From Adiantum capillus-veneris (Eukaryota; Streptophyta; Polypodiopsida; Polypodiales; Pteridaceae): a DNA stretch of 64,000 bases. The notes under the pieces were generated by a model. That model made no database searches, was not told the DNA's origin, and saw only the letters and a program-made list of their open reading frames with translations. Position numbers and translations under genes: made by a program. The stretch is from contig CM043947.1 in NCBI GenBank assembly GCA_014529385.2, positions 121,904,891 to 121,968,890 of the forward strand, read 5' to 3'. Within the stretch, counting starts at the first letter, position 1. Every line of letters starts with the position of its first letter. Of this stretch, positions 53,325 through 64,000 are shown in pieces.

Positions 53325-55456
53325 TTACATTATTGCCTCTAGTACATGACAACAAGGGCTGAACAAAATCTTCACAAACACTACATCCCGTGAAACTAGA
53401 ATACGCTTTTTTTGCGGATGATACAACCTGTAACCTTTGCTTTTAGCACTATAACCAACAAAAATACATTTGATAGCCTTATCATCCAATTTTCTGCGCT
53501 CTGTTTGTGGCACCAAAGCATATGTCAAACAGCCAAAAACACGCATGTGCTCAATAGAAGGCTTTGTAGCATGCCATGCTTCATATGGAGCAATAGACTG
53601 CAAAGCTTTCGTAGGACATCTGTTTAGTACATAAGTGGCACACATGATGGCCTCAAGCCAAAAAGAAAGCGGCAAAGGTTGACTTTTGACCATATATCAT
53701 GCCATTTTCGTACGTGACATGTTTTTCCTCTCAACAACACCATTTTGTTGAGGTGTATAAGGCACTGTACATTGGTGTTTTATCCACGACTAGCTAGAAA
53801 TACATTAAATTCATGAGACATATACTCCCCCCCTCAATCGGAACGGAGGCTGCCCATAGTACATTTTGATACATTTTCAGCCATAGCCAAAAAAAAATTG
53901 AAGCACATAAAAACTTCATACTTCGCTTTAAGCAGAGTAAGTATCAATGAAAGTCACGAAGTGAAGGTAATTGCCCAAGGACGGAGTTTGCATGGACCCA
54001 CAAACATCACTATGCACAAGGTGCAGCCTACATGTGGCCCTTACTGAACCATCCTTTGGAAACTTAGAACGCTACATCTTACCCAAAATACAGCCTTCAC
54101 AAACATGTTTGACAGGTGCTTCAAGAAGCGGCAAAGAAGCAACCATATCAGATTTTTGCAAACGTAGCAAACTGGCAAAATTCAGATGTCCAAAACATGC
54201 ATGCCACAGTTTTGCATCTAAAACGGCCCTTGAATCTGCAACTGCATTTGCAAAATTTTGTCCACACTTGTCATACAAAGTGAGCTTATATAGCCCATGG
54301 CACAAAAGGCCAGATGCAACAATTTCATCACCAAAACTAAGATCATGAACTGTACATCTGTCATCCACAAATTTGACTACAAGTCCAAGTCTAGCAAGTG
54401 CAGATACGGACAAAAGATTATTCTCGATCCCAGGTACATAAAGTGCATCGACAAGTGTGAAAGAATTTCCATTTGCAGCAATAAGCACAATCTTTTCAAC
54501 TCCCTGAACCGGAAAAGAGGCATTGTTGGAACAAGTGACTGAATTTCCATGAGGGACAGACTCGAGAGAGGTGAACAATTCACGATGTGAGGTAATGTGC
54601 TTTGTAGCACCACTTTTGAAATACCACACATGTGAATCTACAGCAACAACTGACATGCATCCATCATGGACAGCAGGATTGTAAGTGTACTCTGCACTAA
54701 AAGCCCATTCTGCATCAACATCAGCATCGCAATCCCTTTTCACAGAAGACTCAACAATGACTCCATTTATAGTGGAACCAGCATTTGCAGTGGAACCACC
54801 CTCTTTCTTCTTAGCCTCTTTGGCCTTCAACTTAGGACACTGCTTGATCAAGTGATCATTAGCTTTACAATAATAGAAATGCATCTTCTTTTGCCCTTAT
54901 CACCAGAATTTCTAGACGAATTGCTGCCAGCAGAAGCATTAGGAACAGAATTTTTGCCACTTGCAGCAGAATCATAAGAAGTGGCTACATTGTTGTTACC
55001 ACCTTTTCTTTGAGAAGCAATAAAAGCTTGTTCAACTACACGTTGCCTAGTCCTGTTTTTTCTGGAAAGTGACTCTTGCAACAGCAATGTGCATAATGCA
55101 TCAAACTTGACAACTTCAAGATTTTCTTGGGTCATAAGTCTATAAGTACTAGAAAAAGTTTGGTAAGAATCTGGTAAGACATCAAGAACAGTCTGCACAA
55201 GGGAACTGTCTGAAATGATTTCACTTGCAGAAATAAGTTGCTCATTGGTATCCTTAACACTAGCAAGGAATGTGTCCATATCATCTTCCTCATGCATAAT
55301 CTTTGACTCCAGCTCTTTACAAAGCAAATAGCAATTTTAGCCTCATTGCGACTTGCATAAAGACCAGCCAAAATATCCCAAGCCTGTTTTGCAAATTTTG
55401 TTGATCGAATGTGAGGAACAATGGTGCACTTCACAACAACGGAATCAATGCATGAG
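53325..55456 (-). pseudogene. Copia A3 gag, protease and integrase, broken and truncated at the inversion point
   Basis: Reading leftwards from 55456: mid-gag (FVKC-like region, then DTNEQLISASEIISDSSLVQ, TLLLQESLSRKNRTRQR), a frameshift at about 54885, a zinc knuckle changed to YYCKANDHLIKQC (first Cys lost), and protease WYFKSGATKHITS in which the catalytic Asp is Lys. Integrase zinc region CEGCILGKM then stops at 54071-54069. The integrase core (53700-54000) is frameshifted and partly deleted, and the C-terminus FWLEAIMCATYVLNRCPTK is open at 53693-53325. The gag start, leader and 5' LTR are absent. Confidence 0.9.
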
Positions 55457-56331
55457 CAAAGGGTTATGCATAGCAAAAAGGTATAGATTATGAAGAGACT
55501 TTTGCTCCCACTTGTTGTATGACTACTGTGCGTTTTCTATGTGCATTGGCAGCTCATTTTGGTTGGGATGTACATCAATGAGACATTGTTACTGTTTTCT
55601 TGAATGGTGACATATTTGAGGAAGTTTATGTAACGCAGCCTTGCGGTTTTGTCAAGAAAGGACAAGAGGACAAAGTGTGCAAATGTAACAAGGCTTTGTA
55701 TGGGTTCAAGCAATCTCCTCGTGCTTGGTATAAGAAAGCTGACAATCATTTGATCAAACAAGGATTTCGTAACAGTCCAAAAGAAAAAACATTGTATGTA
55801 AAGCGTGAGGGTGATGTACTTCTCATTGTGGTTCTTTATGTAGATGATTTGTTGATCACTGGACCAAATGAGAGACATATTGCTGAATTTAAGGGTGATT
55901 TGAATGCTACTTTCAAGATGAAAGATTTGGGGCTGTTGCATCATTACTTGGGTATACAATTTAAGCAGTGTGATGGTGGTCACTTCTAGTTGTGAGGCTG
56001 AGTACAGGGCAATCTTCACAGCTACGGTTGAGTGTGTATGGCTCAGACGCCTTATGGCTGATTTGGGTGTTGGAGAGGACACTGCCAACACTATCTACAC
56101 TGACAGTCAGAGCGCATTGGCAGTTGCGAGGAACCCAATTTTTCATGCTCGCACAAAGCACATTGAGGTGCCTTACCACTATGTAAGGGAGAGGCTCTCA
56201 ACAGGAGAGATCAGCTTGGCTTATGTGCCAACACGTGACAACCTTGCAGATCTTTTCACAAAGGCATTGTCTCGTGAGAAGCTCAAAACTTTCTGCAAAG
56301 CTTTGGGCTTACTCCCCTTTGTGGACTGATC
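55457..56331 (+). pseudogene. Copia A4 RT and RNase H, internally deleted
   Basis: Starts mid-RT (AKGYAQ-like, DYEETFAPTC) at the orientation switch. It runs FVKKGQEDKVCKCNKALYGF, YVDDLLITGPNERHIAEFKG and LHHYLGIQFKQCDGG to about 55980, then jumps to TSSCEAEYRAIFTATVECVW. The ~520 bp between these points in A1 are missing, including DSDW of RNase H. The distal frame is open to the stop at 56327-56329. Confidence 0.9.
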
Positions 56332-56404
56332 ATGTCTTTAGGTCATGGCACTCCCTTTTACTCATGTGCCAACTCTCGTTCACCGCATCACTCCAGGGGG
56401 GATT

Positions 56405-56599
56405 TGTTACCATATACATGTGGTAGTGATGTGGGTGAACACACTAGGGTTTTTCCCCCGTGCATTTTATATACGCCCATCACTCTAGGGCTATCTATCT
56501 TTTCATTGCACACTAAGTAATACACTCTCTATTGTGTGCCTTGAGCTTCCTTCGTCTTCTCCAAGCTGTGTGTGTTTCTCTGCAGCCCTAATTCCAACA
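56405..56599 (+). repeat. LTR of copia A4, with internal deletion
   Basis: 195 bp after the purine tract CCAGGGGGGAT. About 30 bp (the GGGCATTTTTTCC region) is missing compared with other family A LTRs. Confidence 0.92.
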
Positions 56600-56602
56600 A
56601 TT

Positions 56603-56827
56603 TGTTACCATATACATGTGGTAGTGATGTGTGTGAACACACTAGGACCGCGGGGCATTTTTTTCCCTCTTTAAGAGGTTTATTCCCCCGTGCATTGTAT
56701 ATATGCCCATCACTCTAGGGCTATCTATTTTTTCATTGCACACTAAGTAATACTCTCTATTGTGTGCCTTGAGCTTCCTTCATCTTCTCCAAGCTGTGTG
56801 CGTTTCTCTGCAACCCTAATTCCAACA
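56603..56827 (+). repeat. Second adjacent family A LTR
   Basis: 225 bp, full length, starting three bases (ATT) after the preceding LTR and in the same orientation. No primer site follows it; unique DNA begins at 56828. Confidence 0.93.
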
Positions 56828-58369
56828 TCCACATAAATCTCAACATTAATTTTTAGAAAATAACCCTGAAGGTAGATAGCCTAGCCTCATATCACACACA
56901 CACACACACACACACTTATTTATATTATTGGAAATATTATAATGCATCTAAATATAAAATCATCGCATTTGTGTCCATGAAGTCCATGCCACGGCACGAC
57001 ATCCACCCCCTCTAAACCTGCATGTAATGGGAATGGCCTATGAACTTAGAGAATAGCGGAATTAAGAGAATTAGAGTGAGCAATTTTGAGAGCATAGAGG
57101 GTGAACTTAATTGGTAGTAGCAACTCTATCATAACACTTAATTAACTAGGCATGAACAATACTTTTACAAGAGAGAGAGTGTAGAGAATATGACAACAGT
57201 TGAGGACCGGATTTATGTGGAGCCGGTCCCCCCTCCAAAAGGCATTTGTATTATAGATTCTCTCATTAAGAGAGACTTGGTACAATAAAATCTTTGTGTT
57301 TCTTGAGACCTCCTTGGCAATATGGAGATGGAAGGTTCACACACTAAGCTTTTGCATAATTTCAACAATCAATCTTAGCTTGAAAACAATCAAGAACTTG
57401 TGAACATCATTAATCTTTGTGTTTCCTAAATCATTTGAGTGCATGAAGATGTATACTTTTATGCATCAACTTGTGCTTAAAGCAATAATTAATCTACCTT
57501 GCAATACAATTAATCTACTTGCAATAAACCATTAGCCTTCTTGCAATAAGCATAACATGCACTTGTAGAAAGCATTAACTATCCCAAGCCTCAATCCCAA
57601 GACCTCAAATACCTTCGAAGGTGGAGAGAGCTAGCAGGGAATGAGGGTAGGGAAGAGGAAGAAGAAACATTTCATAGGAGAAAGAATTAGTTCCTCACTT
57701 ATCATACTCTTGTTGCTAGCATACATAATAGCATAGTAATGGAGAAGAAGAGGATAGCAAGCTTAAGCATTGAAGCATGGCTCTTGGTTGGATTTGCACT
57801 CCATAGCCAAGAGTGTTGGTGTAGGCTCTCAACCTCTACTCGCTTGGAGAAGGAGAGGGAGCTCTTGCACTTTGCATAGTACACCATGAGAGTGCTTGTG
57901 AGTGTGTGTGGGTGAGTATACCCCCTAAGCACCCCCCTAGCTTGCTTGGGTCGACCCCCCCTTGTAGCTCATGCTTGAATCTCATTGGACACCTCCAGGC
58001 CTAGCCAATCACAAGCAGGAGCCATTACAAGCAACATGAGCCTTGGGACAAGTGTCCCCCTTTCCCCTTTGAGAGAGAGGACTTGATAAATGCAAAATCA
58101 ATTAATTGAATATCCTAAATTATCATTGGACCCCTTGGGTGGCCAACCAATAGGCTTCAGGCACACCATGAGGGCAACATGAGGAGGAACTTGACAAGTG
58201 TCCTTGCTGCCTCTTCAAGCTGGGGTTTCCCTTGTGTGTGTGTGTGTTCTCTCTCATCCCCCCCCCTTGTAGGCTCGCCCCCCTCCTTGTAGGGATCTTT
58301 TTGACTTTGGATGAGCAAGCCCCTTAGTCATCAAGCATGACAAAGCACTTGAACTAGGGGGTGTTCCCA
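56828..58369. other. No recognisable gene; (CA)n at about 56894-56915
   Basis: A+T-rich, then a C-rich stretch from about 57940 with CCCCCCTTGTAG recurring at about 57955 and 58259. No coding or mobile-element signature recognised. Confidence 0.45.
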
Positions 58370-58535
58370 CAAGCATCTCAGGCAAGCATCTCAAGGCACC
58401 TCAAGCACCTTAATCATGTAGCAAGTCAAGCACCTCAAGCATGGAGCCAGTCGAGCACCTCAAGCATCTTAATCAAGCACCTCAAGCATGTCAAGCACCT
58501 CAAGCACGACAAGCACCTCGAGCTTAGGCCGGGTT
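58370..58535. repeat. Degenerate tandem repeat of CAAGCACCT
   Basis: CAAGCACCTCAAGCATG-type words of 9-15 bp recur at least ten times. The apparent His/Ser/Lys-rich frame across it is a repeat artefact. Confidence 0.85.
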
Positions 58536-59038
58536 CCCACCTCAAGCTCAGCCCTAGCTTGCCTAAGGTTGCCTAAGGTCAAAGGACTTTTACACACATT
58601 ATTGGAGGTCTTCAATGAAGCTAACCCTAAGGTCTTATGCTCCATTGGTTAGCCTTGCTCTTTGATAGACCATCTCTCATTTGGGCCCCTTAACCATTGG
58701 CCCCGTGTTGAGATAGATCTATAAGCACATGTCTATATCTTAACCCTTGTTCCCGTGTATTCTCCCACATTAAGTGATCAGTTTAATATGAGAAAATCAT
58801 TTGGGTTGGATAGATATTAATTTTTATGACACCTGCACATCCTTTGGTATGTGCCACATTTTGATTTTGTTGGTTCAATCCTTGTTCATGTCCTAAGATC
58901 ACTTCACATATTGTTCGGATCTTCTTCTTTACCTTCCTGCGCAGCAACAAATGGATCACTATCACTTCTTAGTTTTGAAAACCTTATTTTTGTTGCTAGC
59001 AATAGGAAACTTCATCTCCGCCCCATCTAGCTCACACA
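58536..59038. other. No recognisable gene
   Basis: Unassigned DNA preceding the gypsy RT fragments. Confidence 0.4.
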
Positions 59039-59640
59039 AGGTATAAGTAGCATTTTTGTTTGCAGGCTTTACTACATCCGGGTCCAAACCATCTTTGAGA
59101 CGTGGTTGCTGGTAGTAAGCCCTAAGTAAACCACCCTACAAAATGAGTCATTATGAGACTGTTGAGGTGAAACATCAGCTTGTTGACTATCTCCGAAGAG
59201 GGTTTATACAACCCAGTTCTTCACCATGGCCTCTTCTTGTTGGTGAAGAAAAAAGATGATAGTATGTGCGTGTGCCTAAATTATCGTGTATTGAATGTGG
59301 TTACTATTAAGAACAAGGTATAGGTAGCATTTTTTTGTTTGCATGCTTTACTACATACGGTCCAAACCATCTTTTTGAGACGTGGTTGCTGGCAGTAAGC
59401 CCTAAGTAAACCACCCTACAAAATGAATCATTATGAGGTTGTTGAGGTGAAACATCAGGTTGTTGACTATCTCCGTAGAGGGTTTATACAACCCAGTTCT
59501 TCACCATGGGCCTCTTCTTGTTGATGACGAAAAAAGACGATAGTATGTGCGTGTGCCTAGATTATCGTGTATTGAATGTGGTTACTATTAAGAACAAGTA
59601 TCCATTGCCGAGAGTGAATCAGTTATTCAATTTTATCTTC
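59039..59640 (+). pseudogene. Ty3/gypsy RT N-terminus, tandemly duplicated (278-bp unit)
   Basis: Both copies encode YKM(S/N)[36 protein letters not shown](N/D)YRVLN and VVTIKNK, the start of a gypsy RT. Copy 1 is 59039-59316 and copy 2 starts at 59317. Only copy 2 continues into [13 protein letters not shown] frameshift lies after SSSPW in each. Sequence upstream of the motif (GSKPSLRRGC-like, LLVVSPK) is also duplicated. RT fingers and palm beyond this point are absent. Confidence 0.75.
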
Positions 59641-59689
59641 ATTCACCTTCTCTTTTCCCTTACAAGCCCTAGTTTCTCATTCAATCTAT

Positions 59690-60560
59690 GTATCCCTTTT
59701 GCCTCGTGCTCCTGGAGGGTCTGGGGGTACCAGATTCTCAACTACCTGTTGCTCTCTTTGACCATTGAGTTGTGCTGGCCCTCTACCTCTTCCAAATAAT
59801 GGGTACATAACCCCTCTCTCCCTTGTTGGTGGATGCAGTCAATTAGGAGCATACTGACCTTCTTCCCCATAATTGTAGCATCTAACAGGCAATGGCCTAG
59901 CTATGCCTCTTGCGCTACCTTTATTTCATAACACTTAAAAAAAACTCTTGCATCTACTCAATCAAATCTCGAACAATACGTACTCAATGTTGAGGAATAG
60001 TTGCCACACTTTGGTTTGCTTGATTCTCAGCTTGGAATTCATCCTTCGGACTCTAGACCAAGCCAATAGACATAGCTTCATACCCTAACGCACCTTGCTC
60101 AATCTTCTTCTTAATTTTTATACTCTTTGCTCATGCGATTGCAACCACACCATTGTAATTATCTGGGCTCTCAAAATCACTTTCTCTCGAACTTTGGGAT
60201 GTAAACACACCATAAATTTCTCCAGTTTGAAGTACTCATCGTTGGCCAATTAAGAAAAACACCAAATTCTTCATTCAAATCTTGCCTTTAAGCCTTCAAC
60301 CTCACATCCAAATCGATAGGCAAACACCTCCTTTAAAAAATCTTATAGGAAGCAAGCGTTATGAAACTCCTGTAGGAAGCGAGCCCACAGGGCCTGTCAT
60401 ATCAACATGGGTTCTCCTTCCAAAGCCTCAAACCATACCTTTCCTATCTTCATTTGGCATACACAATGACAACATGTACAACTCAAAATTGGCCATCCAT
60501 TTCTCTAGAGTTTCCTCACCCTGTGAAGATGGGCCCGTAGCTTCATGTTGTCATCACTTA
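59690..60560 (-). pseudogene. Ty3/gypsy gag with degenerate zinc knuckle
   Basis: From the right on the minus strand: RNGWPILSC-type text (KWMANFELYMLSLCMPNEDR when frames are followed), ALWARFLQEFHN, then LEKFMVCLHPKVREKVILRA, and finally RCYNYGEEGQYAPN followed by a stop. The last is a CCHC knuckle (CYNCGEEGHYAPNC type) that has lost Cys 2, His and Cys 4. The layout matches the capsid and nucleocapsid region of gypsy Gag. It is opposite in strand to the neighbouring RT fragments. Confidence 0.55.
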
Positions 60561-61340
60561 TTTGTTGAAAAAATTACTTTTCTTGATCCAACCAACAAGA
60601 AATCATATGCTCATGAGTGGGGGCACTAGAAGATGGAGAGGGGAATTGGAACACACCAAGAAACTCACCAGATTGCCTCTCTATAGCCCATGGTACTCAC
60701 AACACCCCACTCCTCTCAAGAACACCTTCATAACGACACAATTTTCACAAAATACACCTTCCATTGCACACCAACAAGCATACACACACCTCAAAAAATC
60801 AACACCCATACAATACTAAAATTGCTTCAATCTTACACACCAATGATGCACAACACTTCTCTCTCCCTCTCTCTCTCTCTCTCTCTCCTCCCTCTTTGCA
60901 CCACACAAAAACTCGGTTCGGGGAAACACACACACGCCAACACCGACACCAAAGAGAGAAAACAATGGAGAGGAGAAGGGGGGGGGGGGGGGGGGGATTG
61001 ACAACAAAGAGCAAGGGGGGGAGGTGTAGAAGTCTTCTCTGCTCTCTTCCATCCTCCAAGCAAGAACCCCCAAAAATGGAAAAAGGGGTCCCTTATAGGG
61101 TAGTATTTCAACATTTAGCAACCTTTTTTCCTCTTTGGATATTTGTCAAACGTTCTTTTGAATGTTTGCATGCAAACTACCACTTTAGGCCGACATTCCA
61201 AGTTCATTTGCACCTTGGGAAGGTTCCCCACCTTTGAGCAATAGCGTTGGGCGCCACTGGCCCTGGCAAAACTCCACACAAGGGGCATAGTGGGCCCTCC
61301 CATGTGAAGAGCCCCATAAGGGCTCTACCAAGACCACAAT
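60561..61340. repeat. Simple-sequence-rich DNA: (CT)n and G19
   Basis: (CT)n at 60858-60889 and an uninterrupted G19 at 60978-60996, with CA-rich words between. Overlapping Pro-rich, Gly-rich and Arg/Glu-rich frames on both strands are artefacts. It may be leader DNA of the minus-strand gag. Confidence 0.7.
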
Positions 61341-62640
61341 CATTGAGCACTCCAAGGTTTCATTGAGTGATGATGAGGATAAGTTGTGGCCAAATGTTGT
61401 GGAGCTGTCTACGAAGGGAAAGCTTACAAAGGAGATCCTACATGAGGGAGGAGATTGCATATGCCTTGAAACAAGATGGAATGATCCAGTGGACTAGTTC
61501 TTAGTGCATACCTACGTTACAAATGCCAACAAAATGAGGCTATCGTAGAAGAGAAGCGTAGACATGAGAATGTTGATAAAGGACCATAAAAAAAATATTC
61601 TAGAATTGGAGGAAAAAGCACCTCAATGCCTTCCCAAGCACCCCCGACACAAGGAGCATCTCCACCTGAAGTACTCATGGAGGAGTCTACAACAGAAAGC
61701 ACCAACAAAAGATAAGCAAAAGTGCCCAACTTATAAAATACAATCTGAAATTAAGGTTACTACAAATTTTAGGAGGATATGATTTTGAATAGCAAGATTG
61801 AGTTTACATTGGGAGAAGTCCTTGGCATAGCCCAACGTGAATTCCATGAGGAGATCATTGATATCATCAAGAGAAAGAGGCAAACTCTTGTTGAGGTTGC
61901 TTGTGGTATAGGCTAAAGGTGAAACTTTGAAGACGCACGGGATACAATTGTATGACAGGGAGGATAATGAAGGTGTCGTAAGATGCTACCAATCGACTAG
62001 TAGAGTAAATCAAGTGTATTTTCTAATGAGGACGAAGAAGCTGAAGCCATTCCTAAGAGCCACTATTTATGAAGTCATTGGCAAGGGCTAGTACAAAATC
62101 TTTGGTCAAGGTAGGCAATCTTGAAGTGCAATTTGTTGCCTTAATTGACCATTGCTCATAAATAAACATAATGTCAAAGGTCTCTAAAACAAGAGTCAAT
62201 GGATGATAGACACATATCATGGTTGGATGGTGAAAGTGACAAACAACTCATCTGGTGAATTGTATGTAGTATGCTTAGGTATGAAGGTGACAATATGCGA
62301 GCAAAACTTTGTATAAGACACATCTTCATATCACCTTATCTTGGGATAGCCCTACATTGTAGGAGTTTGAATGGAAACAAAGGTAATGGATGATGGTTCA
62401 ACTTATGCTAGAATAAGAAGCAAAGATGAAAAACATGTTGTTCAATTTCTTACTGTTTGTGTCAACCATGAAAGAAATAGAGAAAACCTTCGAGAGTACC
62501 CTTTGCCAAAGGTGAATGAAGAGTTTCATGACCACAAAGAGATGATGGGTTTTGGGAGAGTACCATTGTGAAGCGTGACTACAATGGTACAAAATAAGGG
62601 GGGTTCTCGCCTGATCCAATAATATCTACAAATTCACTAG
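61341..62640 (+). pseudogene. Second Ty3/gypsy lineage: gag-like and protease region
   Basis: The plus strand reads DEDKLWPNVVELSTKGKLTK near 61375, a Ser/Pro-rich linker with MPSQAPPTQGASPPEVLMEE at about 61630, then SKIEFTLGEVLGIAQREFHE and IIDIIKRKRQTL at about 61795-61890. A protease-like patch, QFVALIDHCS then INIMS, follows at about 62130-62180, and the frame 62371-62571 reads METKVMDDGSTYARIRSKDE and ERNRENLREYPLPKVNEEFH. Many stops and shifts separate these. The order is gag, aspartic protease, linker, leading into RT downstream. It is recognisable as a retroelement although the gag family name is unsure. Confidence 0.6.

Positions 62641-64000
<1,360 letters not shown>

Larger units (their letters stand above)
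51169..56827. mobile_element. Composite of two family A copia copies in head-to-head orientation plus an extra LTR
   Basis: Order: LTR (minus), RNase H to gag (minus, 51.4-55.46 kb), an abrupt switch at about 55456/55457, RT to RNase H (plus), LTR (plus), ATT, LTR (plus). Neither the primer-site side nor a gag start exists at the switch. The outer pentamers CTCAA (51164-51168) and TCCAC (56828-56832) do not match, so this is not one ordinary insertion. Confidence 0.85.

Noticed and set aside
58361-58576. 71-codon His/Ser/Lys-rich frame
   Set aside because: A direct product of the CAAGCACCT repeat.
60690-61240. Pro-rich and Gly-rich frames of 86-157 codons on both strands
   Set aside because: Driven by (CT)n and G19 simple sequence; overlapping frames all stay open together, which is typical of low complexity.

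Overview
This window is nuclear DNA from a land plant with a large, repeat-rich genome. It is gene-poor and almost entirely built from retrotransposons and decayed gene fragments. Plant origin is supported by copia elements primed by initiator Met-tRNA (TGGTATCAGAGC primer sites), by fragments of plant-type genes (glyoxal oxidase, PEPKR2/CDPK-like kinase, SnRK2 kinase, pentatricopeptide-repeat protein) and by plant-type LINEs. The wording of the PPR and gypsy remnants feels fern-like to me, but that is an impression and not a demonstrated assignment. I found no intact host gene, no tRNA or rRNA gene and no CRISPR array. Many apparent ORFs start at GTG or TTG and are not credible eukaryotic genes.

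Layout. 1-1010: LINE endonuclease remnant (minus). 1.1-1.6 kb: GTAC-rich DNA around a 52-base G run. 1.6-3.1 kb: two back-to-back gene fragments that keep splice junctions (glyoxal oxidase C-terminus, minus; kinase, plus). 3.6-5.2 kb: decayed PPR gene. 6.7-11.2 kb: copia element A1 (plus). 12.4-13.5 kb: multi-exon SnRK2 pseudogene (minus). 13.5-30.8 kb: mostly unrecognised A+T-rich DNA holding tandem and dispersed repeats, a candidate LTR-element end (23.0-23.5 kb), a piggyBac-type cysteine-rich domain (25.4 kb) and a Ty3/gypsy integrase/chromodomain tail (28.7 kb). 30.8-35.4 kb: copia A2 (plus). 36.7-37.1 kb: 5' LTR of family D (minus). 37.6 kb: LINE zinc-binding domain (minus).

38.2-48.8 kb is the best-resolved structure. 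A ~63-bp tandem array precedes a LINE-like ORF1 fragment. That LINE is split by two complete minus-strand copia elements, B1 (39014-44559, perfect AAAAT target duplication) and C (44730-48309, perfect CCTAC target duplication). It ends in a LINE ORF2 C-terminus with an AAATC-type tail. Element C is a deletion derivative whose gag-protease region is fused to a late pol segment in one 458-codon frame.

49.3-49.6 kb: family D 3' LTR. 51.2-56.8 kb: a head-to-head composite of two family A copia copies (A3 minus, A4 plus) that ends in two adjacent LTRs separated by only ATT. 59.0-64.0 kb: at least two lineages of degenerate Ty3/gypsy sequence. One is a duplicated RT start with a minus-strand gag. 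The other is a gag-protease-RT element running off the right edge and broken by a ~103-bp GA repeat.

The retroelement genes would act together in a copy-and-paste cycle: Gag packages RNA, protease matures it, RT/RNase H copies it and integrase inserts it. Every copy here carries disabling damage, although long open RT/RNase H frames survive in A1 and B1. The evident history is repeated insertion, internal deletion, nested insertion and rearrangement.
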